Source of the DNA: Branchiostoma belcheri
Lineage: Eukaryota; Chordata; Leptocardii; Amphioxiformes; Branchiostomatidae
Direction of reading: 5' to 3'
Assembly (NCBI RefSeq): GCF_001625305.1
Contig: NW_017804098.1
Span: 255,443 to 319,442, forward strand
DNA length: 64,000 bases
Shown: one piece after another, positions 38,712 to 52,312 of the stretch
Layout of the letters: each line of letters starts with the position of its first letter
How positions within the stretch are numbered: position 1 is the stretch's first letter
Notes under the pieces: model-generated
Database searches by the model: none
The model's input: the letters and a program-made list of their open reading frames with translations, nothing else
Told to the model about the DNA's origin: nothing
Position numbers and translations under genes: made by a program

Positions 38712-39102
38712 GAGGCTCTACAGGTGGTCGGGGACTCGGACCAGTCTCTGTTTGAGGGAGCGTTTCAGGACTGTAGTAAGGGCGGGCTGTCGGTGCCGTC
38801 CTCCTCGTGCGCCGTGGACAGCATGGCCGGGAAGATGTCCCTACAGGAGCCGTGGATGTCCCCTGACAGGCGCGCCCAGGACTGCAGCCGCAGCTCGGTG
38901 GATTCCCCGCTGGACTGCAGCATGCCGCGGGGCAGCGAGCGGACCTGTGCGGGCGGGCCGGCGGGCCGTGTGCCCACCTCCCGGGGAGAGGTCAGCCATC
39001 CGGCCGGTGCGTCGCCTTCGGGGTATTCCGGCTTCGGCCAGGACAGGGGAACCCCACCTCCCAACATGACTATCAAGGAGAAGCGTGTCATTGTTCCTGC
39101 AG
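38712..39102 (+). CDS. ERG: ERG coding exon 2 (N-terminal activation region)
   Basis: 391 nt, residues 18-147 plus the first base of residue 148. The acceptor is ctcccggcag and the donor is gcag/gtgaga. It starts EALQVVGDSDQSLFEGAFQD, matching the conserved first block of ERG and FLI1. A middle block SRSSVDSPLDCSMP matches the vertebrate SRxSPxDCS motif, and it ends PPPNMTIKEKRVIVPA, nearly identical to the stretch just before the PNT domain of vertebrate proteins. The parts between are diverged and rich in Ser, Pro, Gly and Arg, as expected for a disordered activation region. The exon is much more GC-rich than its introns. The - strand open frame over the same DNA is a shadow. Confidence 0.95.
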
Positions 39103-42100
39103 GTGAGACAATTAACCCTTCTTTACTTAATGACAGACGGAAAATAGATCTATTATCTGGCCCTCCCATTTCACTGTCTACAAAAACAAACTTGTCGTGG
39201 TCCTTAGTCTGGTAGTTATCCTGTACAACTGTTTCTGGCCTGCATTCCACCACTGTTTCAAGTTCCAAAAGTCTGCTGATCCTTCTGGGAGTAGAGTTAA
39301 CTTCGCGCCATTGCGTTCAAACAGCTTGAACATCTTAGAACCGGCGTCGTGCTATCCAGGTAAGCGACAGTGTTTACCCTGTCGTATATAGTATTGTTGT
39401 TTTTAGACAGGGTATACTACTGTGAGCGGCGAACCGTGTAGCGCCCCGAGCCTTTTACACTGATCTAATGTATTTGTTTACTCATTCGGAAATATTTGAC
39501 CCCGCCGATGGGTTCACCAGGAATCGTCCAGTTCGCGGCTCGTTTTTCATCCAAACTTTGTTTACTTTCTAAGTGCAGTTGATATTATTCATCACTTATT
39601 GCTACAGCGTCGTACATAATGTATAGTTTTCCCATCTTATCAATAATGCAACCGTGAACTTCTCTGCTGTCTCTGTCGCATGCCTTAATGCATCCACGCC
39701 CCTTAAGATGCCTTAAGAACACCGTCATTTGCCAGGTGCGACGACGTTAAACAAGCGGCCACTTCTGTTACCTGGCTCTCCCAGGTGTTCGCTTCTTCTG
39801 GGCCGGTTGACGACATAATGATGGGGATCTGAGGAGGAGTTATGCCGAAAATTTATGCACGAATGTCTGTACTCTAAAGGCGTCGTATGGGGTGTGGGCA
39901 TAACTACTTAGTAATCAGTTTAAAACTCCCTTTGAATGATGCATGTGCTCATACAACATTTATATTGGAAAACAAGGGTAGTAAAGATTAACTTAGCCAA
40001 ATTGCCTTTATGGCTGGTTATGCCTGCATACCTCAATACGATACATTAGAACATTGTTCATTACTCGTGTTTATGGTTGTCGAGAACGCAACCTCTTGTT
40101 AAGATTAATGTTATTCTGTTGTTACATTGCATGCAGTCCTATTTTGCGTGGGCGACAAAGTGGTCCATTGTTTTTGATGAGGATATAAAGGGGCACCTGT
40201 TGTAATAACGTCATCGTTACTAAGATATCTCGGCAGCGGCGCATGATGTTGACAGAGCAAACCAACCGTTCATACTCGTTCATACACCCATTGTAGCGTG
40301 ACCGCCAGCCTCATGTTTCTCCTACTCATATTTCATATTTTCTCTGTCCTAGAATAACACTCCCTTGTTCTAGTGTTCTCTGTCGGTATTCCGGCCCGGG
40401 ATTTTCCTTCTTTTATTTGATGTTTACACTCGGGCTGCAGGCTGATCCAATAATTGTGGAAGCCAATCCGCGGGCACTTTGTGTTTCAAGTATTTTTGAG
40501 TGCGTCTTCTGTACTTGAAAGTTGCAACCATAGTTTCAAAACAAATTTATCAACTTCTTTTCTTGTTCCTTCCCTCTGTTTAGCATGCATGTCGTGTGTG
40601 GGTTAACAGAACACAAGTGTGTGAACGTTAACTTACCGCCAGTTTCTGAAAAATGTCATCTTTCTCGTTCTAGATCTTTCCAAACATTTTTACTTCGTTG
40701 ACTTTTCCTTACAGTTGACTTGAAAAGCATCACCGATCTCAAGCCTTCCACTTCGTTTCTTTATTTCTATACGGCACCGACGACACCGTCGTGACTATGC
40801 TCAGGAAACCAGTTGTGCAATCGTTTCCACCCTTCTCTCGAAGTCTAGGCGGTAGAAACACGAATGATTTCCCCATAACAGCTTTTTCTCACTCGCTATT
40901 TTCCTGTTCCCACTACATGTACATGTATGTCAGTCGCCAATTTAGGTTCAATGACGCCGTCTGTTTTTTCCGGCAGTAATTAATTCATCCCGCTTGTACT
41001 TCAGAACACAACTGATATTTGGTATCTATCTTACCTTCAATCTGTTTCCCTTTCCTCATGCCAATAGTATTTTTCATAACATGTACAAATGTAAAAATCA
41101 TCAAATCTCAACTATCATCCTATTTGTACCTATACTCTTTTCATTTCCTTTACTCAATTCATTCTCAATTTCTTTACTTTTCAAACTGTTGACCACGAGT
41201 CACATGTACTATTTTATTGTTTTACGTTTGAGTTTTTCTGTGACAGAAATATGTGTGCAGTCTGTCAATATTTATTGCCTAAACATTTTGCTATTTGTTT
41301 GGATAAACATTGTTGCATGTTTGTTTCTATCATTGGACGTAGGCCAACAAAGAGAAAAATAACTTATCCTTTTCTCATCACTTATCATTCAATTTACGTA
41401 CCATAACCTTTCTCATGTCGATATGACTGTTAGAATCAGTCCCCACTCTTTTGATTTGATAGTTTTTGCCTTTTTCTATCTGGGTTACAGATTTGGAACA
41501 TTACGTTGTATTTTCCTGTTGGAAGTTCATATCTTCCCCACCCAGCGTAGTCCCTTTCCGCCCAGCCCGGCCCAATCTACCCTATCTCCTCACAACATTT
41601 CCCTTTCCTTCCTCTGATGCCAATCGGACTTCCCGCCCTATTTTTTTCCACGGATAATTCCACTTGCGTGTGGAGGCTTATCAACGTGTCAACTTCTTCG
41701 CTCTGTCAAATTAGCATTTATTAGTGCGAAGGACAAATTTATTGTTGTCCGCATTTTTGTGTAAATCCTCAATAGCCACAAGGACAGGTGATAGAATGAA
41801 CTGTTCATCTGAAGGCTTTAGAATCGACACGTCCATTAGAGAGATTAGCGGGGGTACTTACGTTTGACTACAGCACATGGTGACTAGATACCAACTGTAT
41901 GTGTAATCAATATATAGAAATTAAACGTCTGGCAGAAAAAGGCTATTACAGATACAGGGTTTGAACATAAATAGCATTGATAGGAGAGTACATATTCCCA
42001 ACGCTAAATATGCATCAGAATCGTTAACACATTTTTGATGAAACAAAACTATATGGCGATTTGTGCGCTGTGATAGCTGCACTTTTGTCATTCTCATGAG

Positions 42101-45100
42101 TGAAAGACGAATGTTGAAAGCCACATCTCGCATATTATGATGCATCAAGTGTGGCGTTTTCACGTCGAGAGCTATTGTCCGTATTTTCCAACCTTTTTTT
42201 TTTTCAGGTTCTAGGACAGGTGCAGAAAACTTCTGATGGATAAAAGAGATAAGACATACATTATGTTCGATACAGGTGGCGTGGAATGCTTGCTTTCAGA
42301 ACGGTAGCTCTTGTGGTGAATCTAATATCAATGATATACCACACGACCCTGGGCCTTTTGTTAGCAAGTATTTGGTCATTGTTGATTTGTAACAGATGAA
42401 GAATTCAATCAATCAAGTGATAGTAATATCATGTTTAGATATGTCGATACTTCTATACAGCTACCTTCTGCGGTTAACCCATACGTCAGTTTCTTTCTCT
42501 GGTTAATACTTTTCATGCTTTTACTCACCTTTCGGACTATGAAGCAAGTATTAGTATGTATTCTTTGGTCTACAGCCTAGTGTCTATCCGTTTTCACCTA
42601 GAGTCCTCGTCTCCGAGGTCGCTACTTTGCAACATAAAAGGCACGGCCTGGAAACGGCCAGATAGCTAATATAGAGTCTATTAGGCTATCAATTCTTGTC
42701 CATGGCAATGAAATGTTCAAATGTCGGAGGAAAACTTATGACAAGATGCAAGACTAAGTATCGGGACATGGAAGAAGAGCACACCGATATAAAATTCAAA
42801 ATAGCCTGTGCCGATTTGCTTTTTCACATCGTAAATGTATACACGTTGATTTCCGGTAGTTTTTCATTCATTCAACTAGTACATCATGGCCTTGTGTTAC
42901 CAATGAATAGTATCCATAATCATGGCAATGTCTGGTAAGAGTCCATTCGATCATCGTCCTGGTATCTGTGTATATGTTCTCTGCTAAAGGCTGTGTATCC
43001 GCGCCTGGCTTTGGTGTATCTAGTTCGTAATCCAGGAGAAAATCCCAGAAAAGACCTCGCCTTGCCCGGCACACAGGTACCACATACTCTCCCGGGGATC
43101 CTGTTACCGGGACTTTGCCTGTGTTGATTGATGAAAATTTCAGGTATTCGGCGAATTTGCAAGTCTCGAGAAGATTGGCTGGACTTCGGGCTGATGATAG
43201 GGCCATTGGAAACCAGTAGCGGACATGGGCATTTGTATAGCTCTGTATCCTTTGACTTTCTCCGAAGGGGTGGTAAAAAGGTTAATGAATTGGTAGCTTG
43301 TAATTTGAGACAAATGTTGAAAACGGGTCTGCATAACTAGGGTTTTGAGTAGTCAAGAGTCCATCGCCGTCTTGACAGGGATCCGTTAACTACACCAGTT
43401 AGTTTGGAATAGCAAGTATCATGAACATACATGTACGCTCGTACATGTCGACGCGCGAAGGTGCGCGACTGATCTAGAAACGCTTACCAAACGGCACAAC
43501 AGTTACAGTCCACAGCTTTTTATGAATCTCCTGTATAGTTTTCCTCCGAGTCCGACCTTTTTCAAATTCTTCTCCACAAAAATATAGCAAAATGGGCGTA
43601 CTGAATTTCTTGGTCCATACAGCCGCAGCAAAGAAAGTAGAACTGGATTTTAGTGATCTGTAACTTAGCGTAAGGTGTTGTGTTGAGAGAAAAGTGCCTG
43701 ACGTTTCGTGTAGAGAAACTGCGACCGGGAGGATATGGGAAGATTTGACTCATTCATGGTATCACTGATGAGCAATGAAAGGAAGATTCTCAGAGCATCC
43801 TTTAAGGCCACACTGTTGAAACAAAGCAACGCGGGTAGTAGCTAGTAGCGCACTGCAGTGGACACGCTGTCTAACATCTTCAGACACCATATAAAGGGTG
43901 TTTTTCAGCAAAACTTCTTCACGGAGGAAGGCCACTGCGGTCAGGACAACTACCAAGACCAGTCTGGACCCTTACAAAAACGAGACATTCGGCCTGCCGC
44001 ACGGAAGTTGCGGTCTTCCTCCAGTGTCTAGAGGTCTTCCACTGTAGACCTGCACGGGGATTCAGGACTTGGGATTCTAACCATTGATGTTTGCTCTGGG
44101 CGTGTGTGGTCAGACCCCTAGGCCCGAGGAGGACGGGAAACTCTTCGGACATCGGAACGCACTGTCTATCGCCTGTGCGGCTTCGGCCCTACCCCTGTTT
44201 CTACATTGTCTTCAACCGCTCTATGTGACGTTCCGATAGCTAGCGGGCGACCATAGTTCTGAGACATATCATCCGTCATATCCCAGCTCTGGTCAACAGA
44301 CCAGATGTGTTGCTCTGTCCATCTTACTTACTTACCCATCCCGCACTTCCCATCTCACTGGGATATTTTTCGTCTCTTCATCTACAGAACACGCCGTTTG
44401 TGGCCCTGACATTTGGGTCATTTATACTCACACATTCGAGATCGGATTGCTTATATCATACGTTAGATTAAAAGCGCCATTTGCCGACGTGGACTACTGG
44501 TAGTCACTGAGACACGACCCCATATGACACTTATGTGGAAAATATGTAAGCAAATTCTCGGTCTATCTTTATCCAACACAGTTCTGTCTGTATTCGGGAG
44601 TTTCGAGATCATTTTCAGGCCACCTCAAGTGTACATCGTCACGAAAGACAATATTTCTTCTTTACACAAGTAATAGAGAAAAGCATGCAATTACTGCTAG
44701 CTTGGCTGAAGTAAACTTTCAAAAAGGTTCTGTTCTGTTATTGCTGGTAGCGTTACTGCCATTAGCGCACTGAAATGACTACAGAATACAGCGGTGTTAC
44801 CATGAATAAAGACAGTGTTCAGATAGAGCTCTTCTTGTTTCCTATTATTCTGTGTCAATCGATCGCAACATTGTATCGGCTTCCTTGTAACTGTTCTCTA
44901 CTGGCTTTTCCGTTCCAACCGTTTAAAGTGGAAAAGCAGGACAGACGATCCATGGTCTGTTGGCAGTTTTATATAGGCGGTGTTGTCGTCTTGGCACGCA
45001 TCTCTGTCATCACGAGAAGGAAGTGGCCGTGGACAGTGATGTATGCGTTGTTGACATGTCTCTTTCTCTCCGTGCCCTGATCCCGCGGATCGGGTCCACC

Positions 45101-48100
45101 GTTCCCCATTCATCCCGCTCCTCCTCCCGGCCCGTCAGCGGGTTTAGAGAGATCACCTGTTCAGGGTGCTGTTGTCTGTAACTCTAGCGCGGGCCTACTG
45201 CTGTCTGTCCACGGGACATGGGTGTGGAAGTGGCTTCTGCAGAGAGAGGAATGAAAACAAGGCGGAGATGGATACAGTTCGTTTTTTTTCAGTTTCACGA
45301 TTCTAATCTTCATTCTTCTGCACTATCAAGGCATATAACTTTTACAATTCTCTGAAATGGAGATCACGTGATTCGTGGTCTATGGCTGTTCTAGTAGTTT
45401 TTGTGAAAGTGACATTTGCATTTGTCGCGGTGATGCAATCGATGATGTACATTAGTACGTGGTGAACTTGCAACTTCATATCCAGGCATGTTTATACAGA
45501 CTAGGTGTAGATGCAGAGGTTCAAATCTAAATATTTTCTTAATCTTCCGAAATCGTCTTAGAAGGCTGGTTTCCAAGAAGCTCAGGTGGAGTAAGTTGTG
45601 TCTGCAGCTCCCCCCTCACCTTTCACCGACTCAGTATCACGTGTGTAAGGATTGTTCACAGATGCTCCAGCCTCCGCCAATATCACGTCTCTTGAAAAAA
45701 ACAATCGAGAGACTTGGGCGAAATGTGCCAATTCTTTTGCCAATTTCTTCTAGCTCGTTTTGAACTTATGACATGTATCGTTGTGCCATTGCCATTGTTT
45801 TTCTTCATATTTATCGCTGCCAATAAGATACGTCGCCATGTATAGCAAAGGAGAGTGATGGAGACGGCGACCAACAGTTGCGACATTGACGAATGGGAGA
45901 ACATATCAGTCCAAGGTCCTGCCAGCCGGCTCATATTTCTCCTCCCCTGCGCCGTACACCCACATCTTTCTCACTCGGATCAACGCCTGCAGGGATCGGG
46001 TTTCGCGCATGCTCAAACTAGTCGCACAAGAACCATACGCCGAACGAGAACTTTCAAGAAACAGCTTCTGGACAATGTCTAAGACTTTGCATCGCCTCTC
46101 AAGAAGTGAGAACGACTCCGGGATCACTTTTACTGGCCTCTTGGCGACCGTAGCACTTTCTGAAGTTTCTCAAGTTAGACTGTAAACTACACATCTCACT
46201 TACTTCCGTTTGGACTTTGATTTGGTTGAGGAGGCATTACTCCACATCTGATGGAAAATAATTTACAATCGGTGATCCGTCGTGGGAAGGTTGGGTGGAG
46301 CCCAGGGTCTCCTGGCCCGGGGACGCCAGGAACTCGCCCTCGGTCCGCCAGACGTGAACCTAGGGTCCACAGATATCAGTGGAGACAAATTTCTTCAGTT
46401 GTGCAGGAATTCGTCGTTATCGGCAGATGATATGACGTTCTTTGCCATTATCGTTTTCAGCGACCCGAGCATACGTGCTGTATTACATGCGCCAACAGCC
46501 GTCATGTGATTACCCTATTAGTCCCCGTCAGTGCCAAAGTCTCCGCTAAACATTTCTCATTTCTGGCTCTCCCACGATCACGTAGGATCCTAGTGTAGTT
46601 CACAGTTTGGCTGTCTGTCATGAGAACATGTCTTAGGCGACTTCCACTCCCATGATTCCACTTGCCTTACCCGGCACCACCCTCACGCGTTTTCCAGTAA
46701 CCCCCGCTCATAATCACTTCAGTACGTGAGAGGTTTTCTGTCCGCCAGTTTCTCATCAATATCACCTGCAAGCCGGGCCTTATTGACCGCGTTTGTCACT
46801 GGTCCAGTTCCTCTACAGACACCACCCTTGTCTGGTACAGATGCTGCGGCTAGGACACATGCTTCCCTTTCCTGACTCAAATCAGGACATGTTTTTAGTT
46901 CTATATGAGGAGCAGAGATGGCGAGCTATCGTGTTACAGTTTAGCATTCTCGCGCCGTTTGAGTGAAAAATTCTCGCTTTGGAATTGACCGATGTTAATC
47001 GAAAACACATAAAATGGCGCCAGGAGAACTTAGACACGGCTGCGACTTTGACTTTGGTGACGCCTGCCCGCACACGGCTGAAACAAAAGCCTCCGAGTGG
47101 GGGCGGGGAATGTTTTTGTAAAATATTGCCTTTGCAAGGAAAGTGGCGACTTTGAACCTCCTCCACAGTTTGGTGCGACCCCTCGCGTGATGCTGGGTAG
47201 TGAGGGATGTGTTGTTTTAACTGGTCTAGAAATACTGATGCTCCATGCTCCAACTGATGCTCCATAATTTTAAGTGACAGTCGTATGCCAAATCGATGGT
47301 TAGAAGTTAATGAAACCGCTTTCTCTGTTGAAAACAACTTAGTTGCTAACGGTAGAGGTTGCACATCCATACCAAGTTCCTCGGCGTGGCGTTAGTAACT
47401 TTTGCTGAGCCCCTCCCTCCTCTTCCCACTTAGCAGCACTTATCGCTATCGGTCCGATCGGAAGTTAAGGCTACTGGTCCAGGGTACTGTACAATGTCAT
47501 ACCCTCAGGACCCTGGCTGCGTCTCTTCGTTAAGTCTTAATGGCAATGCGTCAACTGGCAGCAAAGTAAAGTTCTTTGCCACGCTCAATGCCATATGTCA
47601 GCTCTCTTCAGCTTTTATGGTTACAACATACATGAATATCTAGACCTAGCCAACAGTGTCATTGTACATCTTGGCATCCAGCAGTCTATAAGCCAAGCCT
47701 TTTTCGTCAACTTTAAACGGTCTCGATATGCCAAGGAAGGCTTAGCGGCTTTGAAGCCGGCTTATCTCCAGGATTATGTCAGAGATTATCCCGACCGTCG
47801 GGACCAATTTTCTCCGTGCAGATGGCAGTCCGCGCGCGCCCTTGAAGCTGCCCTCCGCACTTGTGTGTACCGCGGGCCGCCTCCGTCTTCTGCTGGGTAA
47901 ATTGGCTGTTAGCTGGGAACATTTCGTCTTGACCCGGTCATGGGGTCAGCTGAAGGTCTGGTGTGCAGGAGGGGCGATCACTCAGGCGGGAGGCACTTGA
48001 CCGTCAGTGGCTCAGCGATGTGTCAACATGCCGATCGAGTCGCCTCGAGCGCCGCCGGAAATGGAGATATGTACCGCTGTTTGTGCGCCTCCCGTTCACG

Positions 48101-50405
48101 GCTGCGGGGCGTGAGAAGGCAGCTCGGCGCCTTTGGTGCTCCGGGGTCTGCTTTCCGTTACCCTGACAGTCCCTGGTCCCGACACAGATATGATTTTAGA
48201 TTGGTCAGATTAATAACGTGTTTCCCAGGCTCTGTACGCGACAGCGTGGGGAGGCGTTCATCTCCCATCCTTATCGAGCCGTGAAGTGGCCAGCCTTCAG
48301 ACATGTGACATTTCTTAAGAAACCGTTTATCCTTATCCGTCCGTTTTAGTGCTGAGCTAGGAGTTTGGCTGGAAGAATATCATACGCAGACATATCTTAG
48401 TGATAACCTTAAACCATGCTGGATTTTTCTTAGAGAATTCCAGTATGATATCACATTGTTGTGGCATACACAGACTATGCAGGGACAGATCAACAGTTCT
48501 GAAGTCAGCATATAATCTGTGTGAAGTTGCCATCTCATTATCCTCACCAGCAGCCGAGAACATGCTCCTAGTGACGAGCCACTGCACAGGCCAAAGTCAC
48601 ACTGGGAAAAGTCCTGCCTGGGTCATCAGAAGGACACGAACTTATTCTTCTACCCAAAAGGCAGCAGTAGCGGCGTTGGGATTCCAGCTTTATGTTCGCA
48701 GTATTTCTTTCATCAGTTTACAAGCAGCCAAGGAGCCTCTCCCAACATTGCCTACGTGTTTGGGACGGTGATCTGGTTGTGCTGTCCTCCGGTTGCGGCT
48801 CACGTTTGCCTCTGCCAACTCCCAAGATATCCATTCACACATCCTCCTACCCTGCTGATTCTCTCAAATATTTCCTTCAGCTTCCGACAGGTCTTCGGTT
48901 TTGAAATTTCAAAACCATGCACTGCATGTACGTAGGCATTCGTCCTATGATGAATGTCTAGAATGTCCAGAACACCGTTAACTAAGATTGGGAACGGTTT
49001 CCGATGACTTTCCTTTCGTATTTCTGTAGTGTGAAAAAGGCCTCGGAAGATCATCGGCACACTTCGATTCCGTTAACCACAATTCCGTGGTTTTTCCCTC
49101 CATCGTCCTAACCCACCCCTGTGTAAGAGTTTGGCACCTGTCCATTTTGCTGAGCTCACGTTCCGACCAGGACGGAAAGCAGACGACGAGAAGGCCCTGA
49201 GACCTGCCAGTCCCGGTCCCTGGTGCTGTACTGAAGTGTCCTTGCTAACCCTCCCGGTGAGCTGATCGCCTGGGAAACTGAGTATTCTCCCGACTTTTGA
49301 CGGTCAAACGCTAACGGAGCGGAGAAAAGTGCGTCGTCAGGCCGACCCTTCATCATGCTCCCCCCCGCCATCCTCCCGTCCAGGCTTGTTATTTTAGCGG
49401 ACAGGGGAGCGACGCTTCGTAATGCCAGCCTGTTCCATGGAGACGGCTTGTGTATCGGCCGATTCACAACACCTGCATCTGACTAACTTTGCACCCGGTC
49501 CGCCAGACCACCGCCGGGACGACCTGGCCTGCGTTTGAAGTCGTCTGTATTTGGACATGAATGTCTGTATTCCGGGGTCCCGCCAGGACACACCCAAGTC
49601 ACTCCAGACTACCTGCAGCCAGGCTTAGCCAGCTGTCGCCTCGGTTCGCTTTGAAGCGGCCGGGAGGTGCAGGGGGACACCTACAGACTGGGTCTCTTTC
49701 CACGCAAACCCGTCAGGGGTCGTCAGCATAATTTCAGGTTTTCTGTGAATAACCGGAGATGAAGAAAACGTCAAGATATCATAGAGGAATTCGAAGCATA
49801 TTACTACAGTATTCTGTGATGATTGAAGACGCCTTGGTCTACTACAGGACAAGGAACAACAATTAGTTTGATAATAGATCTGTGCTCTCCGCTGGTCACA
49901 ACTGAAGGTTCTGTATTTCTTCTCCGTCACCGCTACCCTGTAAACAGTCATGGCGGCATTACCCCGTACAACTTCCTTCCCCCACAAATCATCTTTTATG
50001 CATGGCGAAGAACATGGCCAAAGGCGGCCATGTTTCTCCTATTTTAGAACACACAGAGAGAGTTTCAGGGTAAAGGCAACACCGTTATAACCACAACCAT
50101 AACAGGAAGGTTTACCATGGCTGGGAGGGAGGGACTTGGTGGGTGGGCCGGCGGTGGGAACGTTTTAGTGCGCGGTGTAGCAGGTCAGCCCGGGTCCTCT
50201 CCATCATAACAAGTCATAACAGTAACCATACACACATCGACTGAGAATTATCATATGCAGGAGCACCTCCATCTCTGATACATGTACCTACGGTTTATAA
50301 GGCGGAACAAGTGATCAGCGTATCTGGTCATCACAGTTCCTGTTACACGTAAGACATGTACATGTGAGAATAGCTGAGCCCTGATGCACCTGTCCTCTCC
50401 CCCAG
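39103..50405 (+). other. ERG intron 2
   Basis: 11.3 kb without a supported gene. 40660-41640 is pyrimidine-rich on the + strand. At 46900-47200 promoter-like motifs occur: an E2F-like atggcgcc at 47014-47021 and an Sp1 box (ggggcgggg) ending at 47108. CpG-rich blocks lie at about 47750-48290 and 49140-49640; the first has GATA-like strings near 47760. The longest frames (46882-47370 -, 49156-49467 -, 47595-47900 +) match no family I recognise. An internal promoter giving a short protein starting near the PNT exon is conceivable but unproven. Confidence 0.5.
40660..41640 (+). repeat. Pyrimidine-rich block in intron 2
   Basis: The + strand is strongly enriched in T and C over about 1 kb without a simple repeat unit. 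It produces a spuriously long hydrophobic open frame (40994-41362). No gene is implied. Confidence 0.5.
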
Positions 50406-50606
50406 ACCCGATGATGTGGAGCCCCGAACACGTGCGTCAGTGGCTCCACTGGGCCATCAAGGAGTACAACCTGCAGGGCGTGGAGCCGGCACGGTTCGAC
50501 ATGGACGGGAAGGAGCTGTGCAGGCTGCAGAGGGACGACTTCGTCAGGCTCACCAACGTGCATAACGGAGACGTGCTCTTCGCACACCTGCTCTTCCTCA
50601 GGCAGA
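50406..50606 (+). CDS. ERG: ERG coding exon 3 (Pointed/PNT domain)
   Basis: 201 nt, phase 1 at both ends, residues 148-214 plus the first base of residue 215. Acceptor ctcccccag, donor gcaga/gtaagt. It encodes most of a PNT domain, a SAM-like helical bundle used for protein interaction. Visible signatures are WSPEHVRQWLHWAIKEY, MDGKELCRLQRDDFVRL and LFAHLLFLRQ, aligning over the full length with HVRQWLEWA..EY, DGKELCKM..DDF.RL and LLSHLHYLRE of vertebrate ERG/FLI1. The exon has the same borders as in vertebrates. It is the strongest single piece of homology in the window. Confidence 0.97.
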
Positions 50607-50914
50607 GTAAGTAGGGCGGGGGTACCTATGTGTGGGGGTCGGGGCCGGTGGACACTAATGTGGGGTAGACAACTGATGTAGATCTAGCACCACTCTAGGC
50701 TCGAACCTGTCTATTTTAAGATGACTTGTGATGTGCAGGTGTGTCGAAATGTTTGATACAAAAGGAAGCAGTGATGCGTAAAATAGATTTAAACCATGAA
50801 GCTAGCGTTAGCGCTACTCAATGTATCTGTATATATACTTCCCCAGAATTGAACGCTATGTTGCTTGAAAGAAATATGTTTTAAAAGTCCTTTCGTTCCT
50901 CCCACCCGCTGCAG
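50607..50914 (+). other. ERG intron 3
   Basis: 308 bp, with donor gtaagt and acceptor ccgctgcag after a pyrimidine-rich tract. Nothing else is seen. Confidence 0.9.
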
Positions 50915-50986
50915 CACCTCTTCCCAACCTGACGTCCGACGATGTTGACAAGGCCCTGGCCGCTTCACCACGCTTCCAGCAGACCG
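50915..50986 (+). CDS. ERG: ERG coding exon 4 (ERG-specific LTSDDVDKAL exon)
   Basis: 72 nt, phase 1 to phase 1, residues 215-238 plus the first base of residue 239. Read across the junctions it gives TPLPNLTSDDVDKALAASPR and FQQTG. This matches the vertebrate ERG exon containing TPLPHLTSDDVDKALQ, which is 81 nt in vertebrates and absent from FLI1. It follows the PNT domain and may pack against or extend it. Being in phase at both ends, it can be skipped without breaking the frame. Donor gtgagt, acceptor ctgcag. Confidence 0.92.
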
Positions 50987-52182
50987 GTGAGTCTTTCTGT
51001 CGTTTGCCGTTGTATTGATACAAGAGTGATACACACTGTATAGTGTTGTTTTTGTGTGATTTTACCCACACCCAAAATTATCTACTGAGTCAGTGAAACC
51101 TTCCAGGTGTAGGGACGACTCTCCTCTGTGGCATCAGCGCATTTAGCTGATGATGTAATCCTTCATTTGACCTCTTGTAAACTTTTGTACATGTTAATGA
51201 GTTCAAACGTTGCCTGGAGCAATACCTGCACATTTCACTTCTACATCATCAATGTGACATATTTGTTGTGTTCCATTTGTCTCATTTGTGAGCGACTACC
51301 CAATGATGAGTATCACTTTGTAACAGATGGTGCCGTGCTGTAAATAATCGTAAATGTCAAAGATGAAACTTTAAAATGTCGTTAAATTGAGATCATCGTG
51401 TAATTAGGGCAGCTATATAGGTATTTTGTTTAAATGGAAAAGGTCGTTCAGAGTTCAGAGGTACGTGGTTGTCACACGTATCATGAAACGAACGTCAAAT
51501 ACTTGATAAGTACGGTTTGAGTCTCACCTTCAACTACCATTACATTACGTGGCCTAGCAAACTTAAATACAGTGATACACGACTAAAAAGTGTATATTTG
51601 TAATAATCACCATGTCGGTGTGGAAACTCGATTATAACTGTGGCATAAAGACGAACAGCGCCATCTAGCGATAATGTTCTCAAGTTCCAAGACCAGATAG
51701 CGACAGCTGGATGATCGCTTGGCACCTGAAACTGTCCAGCAAACAACTTCTGCCAGCCAGTTGAACACATGCCAAGATTTCCACGTGGTTTATTTGAGAC
51801 ATTTCGCGTGTGGGTTGCCAGTCTGGCAACAAACCATGTAAAAAAATTATTTTTTCTACAACTGGAAATTACCTACATAAAAGCTCGAGCATGCATACCT
51901 TTCTGACAATTGAATATGGTGTAACCTGGATACACCTCGATATAGCACGAGAGACACCTTTCTAAACATCTGTCGTCTTAAGAAACAGCGAGGACCTTGC
52001 CACCCGGTGTTGAATTAAAACTAAGTCGTCTCATCAGGTAGGATCTTCACGGCGTGCTTAAGACAGCATTAGACAGCTGCTCTCACCTGTAAGGACCTTG
52101 AAACTATCATCTGACAGTATCCGTTACCTAGGTTACGGCAGTCTTGTTAATGCTTGACCTGTTGTTGTTGTATTTGCCTCAG
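50987..52182 (+). other. ERG intron 4
   Basis: 1.2 kb with good borders (gtgagt ... ttgcctcag). No gene or clear repeat. A small - strand frame at 51540-51770 is not recognised. Confidence 0.75.
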
Positions 52183-52251
52183 GCTCCTGTGTGTTCTCGT
52201 ACCCACCCACTTCGCAAGCCGTCCACGGCACGTCCCGACTACAGAGGCCAG
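52183..52251 (+). CDS. ERG: ERG coding exon 5 (counterpart of vertebrate 72-nt alternative exon)
   Basis: 69 nt, phase 1 to phase 1, residues 239-261 plus the first base of residue 262. It encodes SCVFSYPPTSQAVHGTSR and LQRP after the split Gly. The spacing of F.P.TS and the final R.RP agree with the vertebrate ERG exon GGAAFIFPNTSVYPEATQ..., which is 72 nt, alternatively spliced and absent from FLI1. Length, position, phase and ends fit better than sequence identity alone. Donor ccag/gtgagc. A strong hairpin lies 61 bases into the following intron. Confidence 0.88.
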
Positions 52252-52312
52252 GTGAGCCACTTGTTCGGTCACTTCGATTCACATGTCCCTCCGGGCGATC
52301 ATTAATGCACGA

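Noticed and set aside
38765-39268. 167-residue - strand frame
   Set aside because: Shadow of ERG exon 2 on the opposite strand.
40994-41362. 122-residue hydrophobic frame resembling a membrane protein
   Set aside because: Hydrophobicity follows from the T/C-rich strand composition of the whole block.
45518-45527. tRNA B-box-like ggttcaaatc
   Set aside because: No T arm, acceptor stem or A box around it.
46882-47370. 162-residue - strand frame in intron 2
   Set aside because: Unrecognised and without domain-like patterning. The DNA looks more like a promoter-type GC patch.
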